Shown: positions 40,419 to 51,196 of the stretch, piece after piece | How positions within the stretch are numbered: position 1 is the first letter of the stretch | How the letters are laid out: each line of letters opens with the position of its first letter | Assembly (NCBI GenBank): GCA_951394045.1 | Contig: OX595995.1 | Span: forward strand, 620,001 to 684,000 | Source: Nitzschia sp. DOCU1 | Lineage: Eukaryota; Bacillariophyta; Bacillariophyceae; Bacillariales; Bacillariaceae | DNA length: 64,000 nt | Reading direction: 5' to 3' | Position numbers and translations under genes: made by a program | The notes under the pieces: model-generated | What the model saw: only the letters and a program-made list of their open reading frames with translations | Databases searched by the model: none | What the model was told of the DNA's origin: nothing

Positions 40419-41076
40419 GGCTTCCTGCTGGTAGAGGTTCTTGTCGTTGTTATTCTAGTAGAATATGGGATGTGGACCCGGGTGTTAAGTTCAAGCAAGT
40501 CCTGGCCTGAAGTGTTAACTTGAGGCCATGGTGCTTCTTTTTTGGTTTCCGCCATTTTGGGGCACCTCGGCGGTCAGTTGAGAGGACGCGGCGGGAGGCA
40601 ACCGAGCTCATAATAATTCGGAGGGGAGGTCCGCCCGCCGGTGCATCAACGGCCTCGGCAAGATCAACCAATATCCAGACTTGAGGAAGCTATTCCCAAT
40701 CAAATTTTTACCCCCCATGTGGGTTGCACGGTTCTCGTGCCCCACCATGAGAGATCGCTTGAATCGACTCGACTCACCTCAAGTACATACAGATACATAG
40801 GTACATAGGTACCCTAATGTGTCGTCTTGACTCCAAAAAATCGATTTGATTGGATCGACTGGTTTATGAGGTGGACGGGCAGGCGATATTTCGGAGTTCT
40901 CGCGCGCGCTCGGTGAAAGAATTTGAAGATTCTTCGACTGGTGCGACTTTTGCACTTGAGAAGGTCAAACGGCATCTTGCGAAACAAACCCGCGTCCACG
41001 GTCAAAAGGCAAGAAGCAATCTCAATCCATTACGAACAAAGCTTGTGTTTGTTGCTGTCTGGGTACAAAGGATAGG
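40419..41076. promoter_or_regulatory. Divergent intergenic region
   Basis: About 660 bases. It includes a short tandem ACATAGGTACATAGGTACC at 40795-40812 region and an open frame (40850-41122) that is not convincing. Probably both promoters. Confidence 0.3.
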
Positions 41077-42337
41077 ATGGTTGTTGTCTGGGGACGAGCG
41101 ATTAGTCTTTTCGAAACACTAGGGGATGAAGCCGCACCAACAGCTCATCAAATCTTAGCAATCCTGCAAATGTTGCAGCGTCACCAGGAAGCTGCGACAG
41201 AGGACGAGCTATACAAATACTTTGACATTGGTGTGACCGTTGGTGAAACAGTGGAGGAGGATGTCTTGACTAATGAAGTCGCAGATGCCGTTGTTGACTT
41301 TTTTCATCGCGAGGCTGCGGCTGGGCGTCCATGGAAGTTTCTGAAGATTTGCAACATTGGTCCCATGGAGCCATTTGTCAGGATTCTCGAAGGAGCCAAG
41401 TCTAGTGGCCTCTTTTCGGGGTGTAAAATCTCTTCAGGACTTTCAGGAGATCATGTCCACCAACAGCAGATTCTTCAGCATTTCATCCCTGGAAGATTTA
41501 TCGTTGTACCACCATGCGGCAGCATTGTCGCCTGCAACCCTCGGAGCGTTGCATGAGACGTTACACGATGTTTCTTGTGGGATAAAACATTTGACCCTAA
41601 GTGTTGGTCGTTCTCCTGTGCCTGTCGGAGTTCCCCTGATAAATGCATTGGGACGAGGTTGTCATTCCTTAGAGAGTCTCTGTTTTGCCAGAGGAACTGT
41701 CGATCAAGATCAAGTATACAACATTCTAAAACTTGTCAACTCATGTCCGCGTCTCCAGAAGATTGAACTTTTTGATACGCGCTTCATTGGAAATTCATTC
41801 TGGAGCCCCTCACTTCCAGACGAGTGCAGCTTGGATGCACGGAAGCGACTGTATCGACTTATCCTGCCGCGGAACCTTCGTTTTAATCGCTGGGACTACA
41901 CAGACGATCAAGAGATCAATAAGCTGCTCCAAGCATTTCCTGCTCTAGGAGATTTCGGATATTTGCCCTTATTTGTTCTAGAACCTTTTGGAGAGCCTTT
42001 CGTCGTGGTGTTTACCTTGAGGACAACGCAGTTGCTGGCTTTCAACTATGACGGCCGCGCCCAGCTGGACCATTGCCTGCGACCTAGTCTGTGGAAATCC
42101 GTATTGGAGCGGGTGGTAAAGGGAGCTCACAATGGGATGTTGCATCTAGAAAGAGACGACGAGTTGATGACTCGCAATGGGATGCGAATTCTACAAAGAG
42201 ACGAGTTGATGCATCAAACGAGCCCTTGTGTTGTCTTGTCAGGCTTCCGTCTTGTTTTCCCTCTTGAAGCTCGATCCCACTGTTGTGACTGTGGAAGCTT
42301 GCCGTGTGAAACCACCTTCAACGTCTCTGCTTTCTGA
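41077..42337 (+). CDS. LRR-like protein with a frame break
   Basis: Frame 1 starts at ATG 41077 (MVVVWGRAIS) and reads to about 41420; then the frame changes and continues to the TGA at 42335-42337. Either a 46-nt intron (41421-41466, GTGTAA..CCAACAG, giving 404 residues) or a 1-base frameshift explains it. After the break are LRR-like pieces: SISSLEDLSLYHHAA, HLTLSVG, CHSLESLCFARGT and SCPRLQKIELFDT. Near the end is a degenerate duplication (NGMLHLERDDELMTR / NGMRILQRDELMHQ). The protein could be a plant-like intracellular LRR protein. Because the intron would be shorter than its neighbours, a pseudogene is a fair alternative. Confidence 0.5.
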
Positions 42338-42741
42338 GATGGGCCTCTTGTAGCTGCATTGGGCAGATAGAAAGCTGGCGATTGCGAATGTCCACCAACA
42401 TCAAAGACCAAGCGAGAATGAGTCAGTTGTCGCGACCGTGCCATCGAACTTGAGATTCGGGGCTCGTACCGGTACCCGATAGCTATCATAGCGAGCGCTA
42501 ACAATAAAACGGGGTTTTATGATATCGGCCAACGCGTCGTCTCGTGGTGCGTTCCAGCAGCAGGATTGTAATACCAGCAGGCAGCTGTCACTACGCTTGG
42601 AAAGCAATATGCATGCTTCGAGTTTTGTTCTTTTGCTACTAGTTCTAGTCCTTTCCATGCACTATTCTACTACTCCAGTGACTACACTTCGGGGTGTGTG
42701 GTGATGTTGATGGATGACACCAGGTCATCGCTCCAAAAGCC
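42338..42741. other. Convergent intergenic spacer
   Basis: About 400 bases between the LRR-like gene and the coiled-coil gene. It has ACTAGTTCTAGTCC-type sequence near 42638 but no gene. Confidence 0.3.
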
Positions 42742-44298
42742 TTATAGCTTTCTTCGCTTATTGCGAGGGGATCCGTCCGAACCGGCATTATCCTCCAGGC
42801 CTCGCTTTTCAGCGGAACCGCCTGCAGCCTCCATGATTTCCCCTTCGTCTTCTTCATCCTCTTCCCCAGCTTCACCTTCATCGTCCCCATCATTCTCTTC
42901 GTCTTCGTCAGCCGTCTTGGCCTCTGTCGCACCAGCACCAGCATTCTCCAAAGCAGGATCAACTACTACAGCCGCTGGAGTAGCAGTCTCGGGCTCGGTA
43001 GTGACCGTGGTTCTTGCGGCATCACCATCAGCTGCCGAAACTTCGGCGGCAAGTCCAGCTTCTTCGTCGCCGCCCCCGGCAGGTCCAATGGCTTCATCTT
43101 CTTGCTGCTGTAACTTAAAAGCCGCATCCTTGGCAATGTCACTTTCCAAAAGAATATTATGACGTGCCACAACTGCTTCTGTTTCCGTTCGTAACAAGGC
43201 CATCATTGCCACCAATTGAATATTTGCCTTGCGACGATTGACAATTTCCGTCTGTAAATCTCGATTCATTCCACGTTCCTTTTCGAGTTCACGTTTGATA
43301 AAGTCCACTTCTTCTCGCAGTGCCCCCAACGACTTTGTACGATGAGCCGGTTCTGGAAAGTCTGGTTCCAACCAACACAAGGAATGTTCACGAGAGCCAA
43401 ACATGCCTGCGGTACTCCACGCTGCCGCAAAGGCGGGCGCCTTGGCCAATTGACTGAGCAACAGAGGTACACCCGGAGGAACCTTGGGTACCTTGAGAGC
43501 TTGCCATGATTCGACTGAATCTCCTGCACGACAGGCTTCTTCGGCTTGTTTGAATTTTTCATCCATCTTGTTCCAAAGTTCCACCAAATCTGCAGTATTA
43601 TCGGGTTCTTGTTGTTGTTCTTGTTGAGGTTTTCCTCCCGATTGTCGATAATGCAAACACGCCAATACTTCTCTTGAAATTTGAAGTCGGGCACGTTGCA
43701 AGGCTACCAGTTGCGCTCGTTTGTTCACGAGGCTTTGCAAAAAGTCGATTCTTCCATTGACAGTCTTGCGACTATTCTTGAGACGTTGACTCATGTAGAC
43801 ATAATGTGCCCTCAAGCTCAAATATTGCGATTCCAATACTTCCCGTTGTGCTTCACACAATTGAATCTTTTGACGCAAATTAGTCAAACGTTTTTCTTCT
43901 TCTGGATCAATGCGAACGGGCATGGCAATGATCGGCGCTTGCGTCGCTGCTGCTTGTGCTGCTGCTGCGGCGGCAGCCGATGACTTTTTGCCGCCATCCT
44001 CGGCTTTTTGTGCAACAGCCGCCGAATTTTGATAAATGTAATACTGTTGTGCATAGGCAATACAAGCATTACTAAAGGCTTCCATGTGCCTCAAATCACG
44101 TTCAATTTCGTCCGAGGTCAGACTCGCCAAAGGAACATTGGCACCGCAATACCGTGCCGACAAACCCCGTGCCAACAAAATATTGGATGGAGTCGTCACA
44201 GCACTTTCTTTCGTGTTGTCCTTGGTGTTTCTCATGAGAATGGCATTCTTTTTGGTCTTGACATTGGCAACCGCCACGCGAGTCTTGGACACGGCCAT
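42742..44298 (-). CDS. Coiled-coil protein, probably nuclear, unknown family
   Basis: Predicted 518 residues from ATG 44298 (MAVSKTRVAV); the frame is open 45 bases further but only through TTG. Helical segments around 45-175 (DEIERDLRHMEAF, Gln/Ala linker, then KRLTNLRQKIQLCEAQ) and 310-395 (ALREEVDFIKRELEKERGMN) predict coiled coils. The C-terminal ~110 residues are Ala/Glu/Asp-rich with long acidic runs and end in NKRRKL, a likely nuclear signal. Composition recalls chromatin or mRNA-export factors, but no domain is recognised. It is divergent to HBS1 across an 830-bp spacer. Confidence 0.65.
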   Translation of the reverse strand: MAVSKTRVAVANVKTKKNAILMRNTKDNTKESAVTTPSNILLARGLSARYCGANVPLASLTSDEIERDLRHMEAFSNACIAYAQQYYIYQNSAAVAQKAEDGGKKSSAAAAAAAQAAATQAPIIAMPVRIDPEEEKRLTNLRQKIQLCEAQREVLESQYLSLRAHYVYMSQRLKNSRKTVNGRIDFLQSLVNKRAQLVALQRARLQISREVLACLHYRQSGGKPQQEQQQEPDNTADLVELWNKMDEKFKQAEEACRAGDSVESWQALKVPKVPPGVPLLLSQLAKAPAFAAAWSTAGMFGSREHSLCWLEPDFPEPAHRTKSLGALREEVDFIKRELEKERGMNRDLQTEIVNRRKANIQLVAMMALLRTETEAVVARHNILLESDIAKDAAFKLQQQEDEAIGPAGGGDEEAGLAAEVSAADGDAARTTVTTEPETATPAAVVVDPALENAGAGATEAKTADEDEENDGDDEGEAGEEDEEDEGEIMEAAGGSAEKRGLEDNAGSDGSPRNKRRKL

Positions 44299-45131
44299 GT
44301 CGTCGTCGTTCACTCTCTGACGTTTAAGCACTACTGCTGCCAATGATACTACCGGTAGCGTCTCACCAGCAGCACTAGCACAAGCTTACTATAGCTATGA
44401 ACGGGCAAGTTAACAACAACAGTGGTCAGTCGAGAGGACAATCACCAGCAATAACGTTGCATCGGCGGGAAGCAGCATAACACAAGCCATAGTACAGTTC
44501 ACTGGATTTGCTTGTCCCTCGATGGCGCAGGGAGGGAAAACCTTCATTGCCGCAGGAAAGACCATGATCATGGCCACTATCCATCATCATCTCTCTTTCA
44601 GTATTAGCAAAATGTTCCTACAGACTTACCCCTGGATAAACTGAAGGATGCTGTTCGTCCCTCAGAGTGAGTCTCTTTGGCACAATGAGACGAAAGACAA
44701 AAAGTTTTGCGCCGATCGCGAGTTCCTACTCGGTTGTGGAGCGGATCGCAAGCCCCTGCAAATGGCAAGGCTTCCGCGGTGCGCTCCTGCGCGCGGAGAC
44801 GGAGGAATGACACTCAGGATACCCGGATATAGAAATGGAGCACAGCCGCCGGAGTTTGGAATATGGTGACGTCAAGCGTCATCCGTCTGGCCGGCCAACG
44901 GTGCATCCCCCAAAACGAAAATGGCGACGCGAACCATAACGATCACATCATCGTCGACCATGACGAGATGATGATACATCTGCTGCGCGGAACGCCCACA
45001 AAGACTTTCCACTCCTACCTACATATCCATAGAATCCATCAAGCCTGCTGTAGTGTTATTCCTTCCTTGCTGGCTCTTGTGTCGATTGGACCCCTCGTAG
45101 CTTCTGCCCGACGAAACAGCAGGCAGCTGAC
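44299..45131. promoter_or_regulatory. Divergent intergenic region, coiled-coil gene / HBS1
   Basis: About 830 bases with CTACCGGTAG at 44349-44358 and a perfect TGACGTCA at 44867-44874. Short frames within it show no coding signs. Confidence 0.35.
44867..44874. promoter_or_regulatory. CRE-like palindrome TGACGTCA
   Basis: Perfect CRE, 258 bases upstream of the HBS1 ATG; followed at once by AGCGTCA, a half-site-like word. Function unproven. Confidence 0.3.
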
Positions 45132-47187
45132 ATGTCCCGTCATCGCAACGTTCGAAACCTCGCCGCAGAAGATTATTACGACGACTATGGCGATGACGAC
45201 TATTACGATGACGAGGATTATGAAGAGTACGATACTTCCTATGTTGCTCCCAAGAAAAAAGCTCCTCCAGCAACAAAATTAGCCGCCAAGACGACTGTAT
45301 CCGCCAAAGTGGCAATGGCAGGTCCAGCAGCAAACAAGAAATCAGGCACTGGCGCTGCCAAAGCAACAACCACAACAACAGCGGCAGCGGCAGGAGTCAC
45401 AAAGCCGCCTCCAGGTTGGGGAAAGCCATCTGCAGCAGCAGCAGCAGCACCGGTTGCTTCCATTTCGGTAGGGGGTGTCGCCAAGCCCCCGCCTGGGTGG
45501 GGAAAACCCGCCCCAGCCAAAGGCACGACTGCATCGTCGGCGTCAGCAGGAATATCCAAACCACCTCCAGGCTGGGGCAAGCCAGATACCGCTGGGACTA
45601 CAACAACGACATCCTCTGTTCCTTCTGCTTTGGAAGCAACCGATGCTTCAACGGCCAAGAAAGCACCTTCTACTTCTACTACTACTACTCCATCCAATAC
45701 TAACAATAACGCCTCCAGCAGCACTCCACAAAAGCAACAGCAGCAGCAACAGCAACAACAACCGTACAAACCGAAACCACTTCCACCATTTTTACAACAA
45801 CGCAATGCTATTCCATCTCAATTATCCATGGTCGTTCTAGGTCATGTCGATGCTGGAAAATCTACCATGATGGGTCAATTATTATTACAAACGGGTCAAG
45901 TATCCAAACGACAAGCCCAAAAACAAAACAATAATCTGGCATGGCTATTGGATGAAAATCAAAGTGAACGAGAACGTGGCGTTACCATGGAAATTGGCAC
46001 CAAGGCCTTTTCGACCAAAAATCATCAAATTGTCGTATTGGATGCTCCTGGACATGCCGATTTTATTCCGACGACAATTACGGGAGCAGCCAATGCGGAC
46101 GCTGCTATATTAGTTGTGGATGTGGTGACTGGCGAGTTTGAATCGGGATTTATGGGAGGTGGACAAACCAAGGAACATATATTATTGGCCAAGGGATTGG
46201 GGGTCTCACAAGTCATTTTGGCACTCAACAAGTTGGATGTGGAAGGATGGAAACAAGATCGATATGAATACGTCAAACAACTCGTGTGGGACTATTTGGT
46301 ACAACAACGATTCAAGCCCGCCAGAATTCAATGTGTGCCCGTGTCGGGTTTGACGGGAGAAAATGTCGCTAGTCAACAAGAACCAATGTTACGGGAATGG
46401 TACACAGGGCCGACATTGTTGCAAGCGATTGATCGATTCAAACCAGCCAATCGACAATTGGGTACGTCTGCTACTACTGATACTATTGTTATTTTTGTCG
46501 GCGTCACACCTGATTTTATTTTTTGTTTATTTGCTTTTAGACAAACCGCTACGATTTATTGTCACAGACATGTACGCCGAAGGAAAGGGTGTAGTCGCCA
46601 GAGGCCGCGTCGTTCAAGGATTTGTCCAAGTCGGAGATAAGGTCAAAGTATTACCTTTGGGCGATAATGCTTTGATTTCCAGGTTGGAACATTTACAACC
46701 GCCATCCGAGGATGATCCAAATAATGCTGCTACTGCGGCTAGTCGGCTCTCCGTTGCCATTGCTGGAGATACAGTCGAACTCGTCTTGACAAATGTCGAT
46801 CCTATGCGAGTTACCGTGGGGAATATCGTGGTGGACCCTACTCATTTGCCTCCCATTGCCAAACGCGCCAGGGTGAAGATACTTGTAATGGATGATTTGG
46901 CGGTTCCCATTATCAAGGGTGCCCAAGTCTTGTTTCATATGCACAGTATCGATGTCCCCGCTGCCTTGACCAAACTGATTGCCGTGTTGAAACCGGATGG
47001 TACCACGCTCAAGGAGCGGCCACGAGCATTGACAAGTGGCTCGAGTGCCATGGTGGAGTTGAGCATGAGCGATAATACCAAAATTGTCATGGATACCTTC
47101 CAAGAGTGTCGGGCGTTGGGTCGATTTGTCCTGCGAAGAGGCGGGGATACAATAGCCGTGGGTGTGATTGAAGAAATAATCTCATAG
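45132..47187 (+). CDS. HBS1: HBS1-type translational GTPase (ribosome rescue)
   Basis: Predicted 658 residues in two exons, 45132-46461 and 46541-47187, with a 79-nt phase-1 intron (GTACGT..TGCTTTTAG) that restores QLDKPLRFIVTDMY. HBS1 pairs with Pelota/Dom34 to split stalled ribosomes in the cytosol. The GTPase domain has G1 GHVDAGKST, a RERGVTME switch I region, DAPGHADF (G3), NKLD (G4) and the VPVSGLTGEN region (G5). The C-terminal eEF1A-like beta barrels 2 and 3 follow in exon 2. The N-terminus is an acidic Asp/Tyr run (YDDYGDDDYYDDEDYEEY) typical of HBS1, then an Ala/Thr-rich linker with three PPPGWGKP motifs and a Gln tract. Distinguished from eRF3 by that N-terminus; eRF3 is the only serious alternative. 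Confidence 0.9.
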
Positions 47188-47889
47188 ATGATTGTGGCCC
47201 CATATTCTACTACAACCGATGAAAGGCGTGGTACATCATATGATACACGCACGTGCCACAGAGCGCCGCAAGGATATCCTGGCGCCCTTGCCTGCAGCGA
47301 TCGGAAGCCGAAGGCAATGGCTGTCCACTATCGACAGCTTAGTACGAACAAAGCTAGGATCACTACTAATACTAGAGCGCTAGCATTCTCAGAAAGTAAG
47401 AATGCCGTCGTCCTTTATTCTCTCGAAAGTCCGGGGTCAAGTATGGTGACTTGACAACCATCAACGATACCATCGTGGCTCTTCCAAAATAGTGGCATAA
47501 GCAGAAATTAGGCAGGCACTACTGTAGATCTCAAAGCTTGTTGCTTGCCAGCAAGACGAATCACTGCCGAAACAGTTTCCTTGGATCATAGAATCGGGGT
47601 AGCAGGCGGTATGATTTTCTGGTGTAGTAGTTGCTCAACGTTAGGTACGTATGGATCATGGTATGATCCAGACGCAATCCGATGCTCTACGCCGTGAGCA
47701 TCCCTCCCATTCCAATGAACCTATCGGCAGAAGCTCTAGGTATCATTTTCAATTAGAAGCTCGAGGGTTGTGCACGCTCTAATTTTGATCGTTCACCCTC
47801 CAACACATGTTCAATCTTCTGGCGTTTAAACCCCACATGGAAGAAACGCCACCATCTGCTGTTCTTTACTTCGAGTACTATGGATGACT
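47188..47889. other. Intergenic region, nothing recognised
   Basis: About 700 bases: 3' flank of HBS1 up to the inverted-repeat element. Short frames only. Confidence 0.3.
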
Positions 47890-47921
47890 CTATGGGCGCG
47901 ACAACGCATAGGAAAATACCC
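47890..47921 (+). repeat. Left terminal inverted repeat
   Basis: 32 bases, exact inverse of 48420-48451. Confidence 0.95.
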
Positions 47922-48419
47922 CAAGATTTTTTTTATACCGGACCGTAGATATATATGAGGCCGGCGCGCAATTTTACCATGCCGGCGATCACGCCAGGCC
48001 ACCATTTTGGTCACCGTGTTCACAGTATTCCGTTTAGTCATTTTATGATCCGGACTTGCGCGCCTCGGCCGTTTGTGACATGCCGTTAATAAATATTACT
48101 GTCTCTTACCGCTTTGGTCACTGTTCCTTACTACTGTGGCGTCAAAATGATCTCGCCGCCCTGCCCGTTTTGCTCAGAGCTCTATTGGTATGTTTTGAGA
48201 AGTTCTGTTGGTGCGGCAGGGCGGAGCTAGTCTAGGGAATAAGAACGATGCCATAGAATGCACCATTGTCATTGTCATTTTTGTCGGATGGCAATTTCGT
48301 CGCGATCTGATCATTGCCACCAACAATTGATGTGAATGGCTCGAACTGGTCCATTCCCACGTGAAAGTCGCGGGATTGCCATTTATATAAATATACGTTA
48401 GCAGATAAACTTTATTTTA

Positions 48420-48451
48420 GGGTATTTTCCTATGCGTTGTCGCGCCCATAG
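48420..48451 (-). repeat. Right terminal inverted repeat
   Basis: 32 bases, exact inverse of 47890-47921. Confidence 0.95.
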
Positions 48452-48820
48452 ACTCGTGCCAATCGGCGTTCGGCAAGCAAGGGTTCTTGCTTGGCATCAA
48501 ATTTCAGAGGCATGCGACTACACAAACCGTGCTTAATAAGAGGCACGGCGTGGAAATTTCCAGAATCCCACTGTGACTGAACGATCACGTTCAAATCATG
48601 CAACTACCTCCATAGCTCACTAGCTACCGCCAGGAACATCCACGCGAGCATTAGAAAGGAACATTCCTCTCCTCGCCATCTGGCTATTCCCAACTGGCAT
48701 CTCGAACCAGCAAACTCCCTTGCGAACCAATGCTAGTGGTGGCCTTCTCAAACACAAAAAATTGATCGAGGTTTATCGGGAAGAGATCATAATTATTTTG
48801 AGAAACAAGAAGACATCAAA
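48452..48820. promoter_or_regulatory. Upstream region of the beta-repeat gene
   Basis: About 370 bases between the inverted-repeat element and the ATG at 48821. The leader just before ATG is A-rich (GACATCAAA). No other signal. Confidence 0.3.
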
Positions 48821-51010
48821 ATGAACTGCAAAAGAGTTGTAGTGTTTTTGACGCTAGTCTCGAGGGCCTCAGGTTCTCTGTTTGGCTGGGGCAGTGATGT
48901 GTCGGGACTGTTGGATCGGATCGAACGCCTTGAGGCGAAGGTGCTGGAACTAGAGAGCCGCGAAACGAAGACTCTCGATTTGCAAGGCCTCGCAAAGAAG
49001 ATTGAAAGCCAGCAAGGGCTCATTGAAACTCTTGAGACTATTATCACCACGAGCCGTATGCTTTCAGGACTTGACCAGGAGTGTTATTTGACATTCTTCA
49101 ACGAGACGGGCACACCGACTTGTCTAGTCAACTATCATCTTACTGCCGGTACGACTACGACCTTCAAACACCCAGTAAATTCTGCGTGTTTTTTCTCACT
49201 TCTGTGTTCCTTTTCTCTTATCAGAGCATGGGCTGGACGTCATGGGGGACGCTAGATTCGCTGAAGGTGGAATGTTGGAGGTACATGCTATCTCGAATTT
49301 CACGGGAAATGCCACGTTCGTCGGAAATGTAACTGTTGTAGGGAACACGACATTTGAAGGCAACGCGACGTTTTATGGCAACGCCACATTCGAAGGCAAT
49401 GTGTCCTTCTTCGACGATGTCCTCTTCGAGATCAACAGCACAGTGACGCACGAAGGGCTTACTGAGTTTCACAACTACAGTGATTTCTACAAGACCGTGA
49501 GATTCCATGACCGTGTGTACGCTTACGAAGATGTGACCTTTGAACGAGGTGCCGATGTTATTTTCAAGGATACAGGTACGTGTTGAGGTTTCCCAATTCC
49601 CCTAATCTCGTTAAGAAAATGCCTTCCTAACTCCATATATTTGCAGTAACGTTCTATGAGGATGTGACTTACGAGCACGGTGCAGAAGTGCACTTTGACG
49701 ATAAAGGTAGGTTCCCAAATGCTCGATACTAGTTCGTGGGACAGTCGTTCGGAGCCGGACTAATATTTCTCGAATTTTTCATGCTACCGGTAGTTTTCTT
49801 CTACGATGAGGTGACGGTTGACGGCCCCTCTTCAGGCTCGATTGCCTTCACAGTGAAAGACCGAGTCGATGTCCGTTTCCTCCAAACTTTGGATATGTTT
49901 GTCGAAACGGAGACTTGGTTTCGTGAGAACGTCAATATCAAGGAAAAGGAATGCAGTTCCTCCGGGAAAGGTGGTTGTTCCCATCCACCAACTATTCCAG
50001 AGCTTTGCGTTTCGGGCGATATTATTGCGCTGAGTGATATCATTGTAGAGAACGGCGAAATTCAAGTGGACACTATCCGACCCTTCTACCCCTCAACCGT
50101 GGTCAACGTCCAAGGAGCCTTGACGGCAACTGGTGACATTACCAGTCTAACAGGAGTAGTTTCTCCAACTGATCCTGCTGATATCGTCGCGGCCCTTGCG
50201 GGCCAAAACGTGTCCGTCAACAAGTTAATGGCGACTGAGGATGTTCAAGCTGGAAACGGTGGCTTCATGACTACTGGTAGCCTACTTGCCGACGGCAATG
50301 TTGTTGCTGACGCCGATTTGGACGGAGTTGGCGACGTCACTGTTGGCACACTTATCCTAGGCCCCCTTGCTCCTGTTGCTCCAGGTGCAACGTTGCCCAC
50401 ATTTGATGCCACTTGGCTCAATGGGTTGCTTGATGGAATGGATATCACGGTCAATAGCCTAACAGCCACTTCCAGCGTTACCTCGAATGGTTCTATCCAG
50501 GCACAAAACAGCATTACCACTGTTACCGGGAACTTTATTGAGGGGGTCACCCCTGTCTCATCGACGTCGGTGACTGCAAGTGATATCGCAGCGTTGGATC
50601 TCACCGGTGTCGGTTTGCATATCAATAGTTTGTATGTCAATCAAACAGTCACTGCCTCCAGATTCAGTGCGTTTGAAACAATTGAAGCGGGTGGTGACAT
50701 TTCCACCTCGGCGGGCTCGTTTGTAGCTGCTGGGGTGCCGCTTCCGACGAGTGGCGGCGGATCCGGCGCCAGTTCTCCTTTGACGGCCGCTGATTTCGCT
50801 GGGTCTGATCTCTCTTCTGTTTCTCTCACTGTCGCGAGTATAACAGCGGGATCAATCACGTCTGGTGGCAATCCCGTTCTGACGTCGGTCAGTGCCTCCG
50901 ACCTTGAAGGTTTGGCACTAACAAACATTGCCAGTCTCCAAGTAAATGGAAATATCGAGACAACTTCAGGAGATTACCTTGCGAACGGCGTCACCCTAGA
51001 TGTGCCTTAG
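48821..51010 (+). CDS. Secreted beta-repeat glycoprotein, four exons
   Basis: Exons 48821-49174, 49227-49575, 49647-49706 and 49794-51010 join in frame to 659 residues. The introns are 52, 70 and 87 nt; the last acceptor (ACCGGTAG) lies in a copy of the CTACCGGTAG palindrome. The N-terminus is a short signal peptide (VVVFLTLVSRASGS), followed by a heptad segment (LLDRIERLEAKVLELE). Exons 2-3 encode short repeats of T/S-F-x-G-N-A/V, such as GNTTFEGNATFYGNATFEGN, rich in N-x-T/S sequons, suggesting a stacked beta-solenoid with many N-glycans. Exon 4 continues with alternating beta strands (ITSLTGV, VQVNGNIETT). A cell-surface or frustule-matrix role is plausible but inferred. I know of no named family. 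Confidence 0.75.
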
Positions 51011-51196
51011 GTAGATGTCAAGTATAAAATTAGCAGCGTGCATCAAACATATTTTGCATCATCGACAATCATGCTGCTTATTAGGTGGCATCGACGCCGC
51101 CTCGTTTGCTTTGGGCCTTTGCACACAATTGGAAAGGAATGGCACGTGCTCACACTAATGAATCAACGACACAGTGTAGCACCGATGGTTGTATTG

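Larger units (their letters stand above)
47890..48451. mobile_element. 562-bp element with 32-bp perfect terminal inverted repeats (MITE-like)
   Basis: The left end 47890-47921 (starts CTATGGGCGCGACAACGCAT) is the exact reverse complement of 48420-48451 (ends ATGCGTTGTCGCGCCCATAG). Each end is flanked by ACT (47887-47889 and 48452-48454), a plausible 3-bp target duplication. Inside there is no transposase frame, but a GC-rich inverted pair (CGCCCTGCCCG ... GCGGCAGGGCGG) around 48156-48225. The features fit a non-autonomous DNA transposon; a 3-bp duplication would fit the CACTA or Harbinger groups, but the TIR sequence itself does not begin CACTA. The superfamily is therefore open. Confidence 0.85.

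Noticed and set aside
45239..45805. 188-codon Val/Ala-rich minus-strand frame opposite the HBS1 N-terminus
   Set aside because: It is the reverse of Ala/Thr/Gln repeat codons and has no independent support.
46462..46540. Reading through the HBS1 intron as protein (502-residue form)
   Set aside because: Spliced product restores the conserved beta-barrel start; readthrough ends soon after in unrelated sequence.
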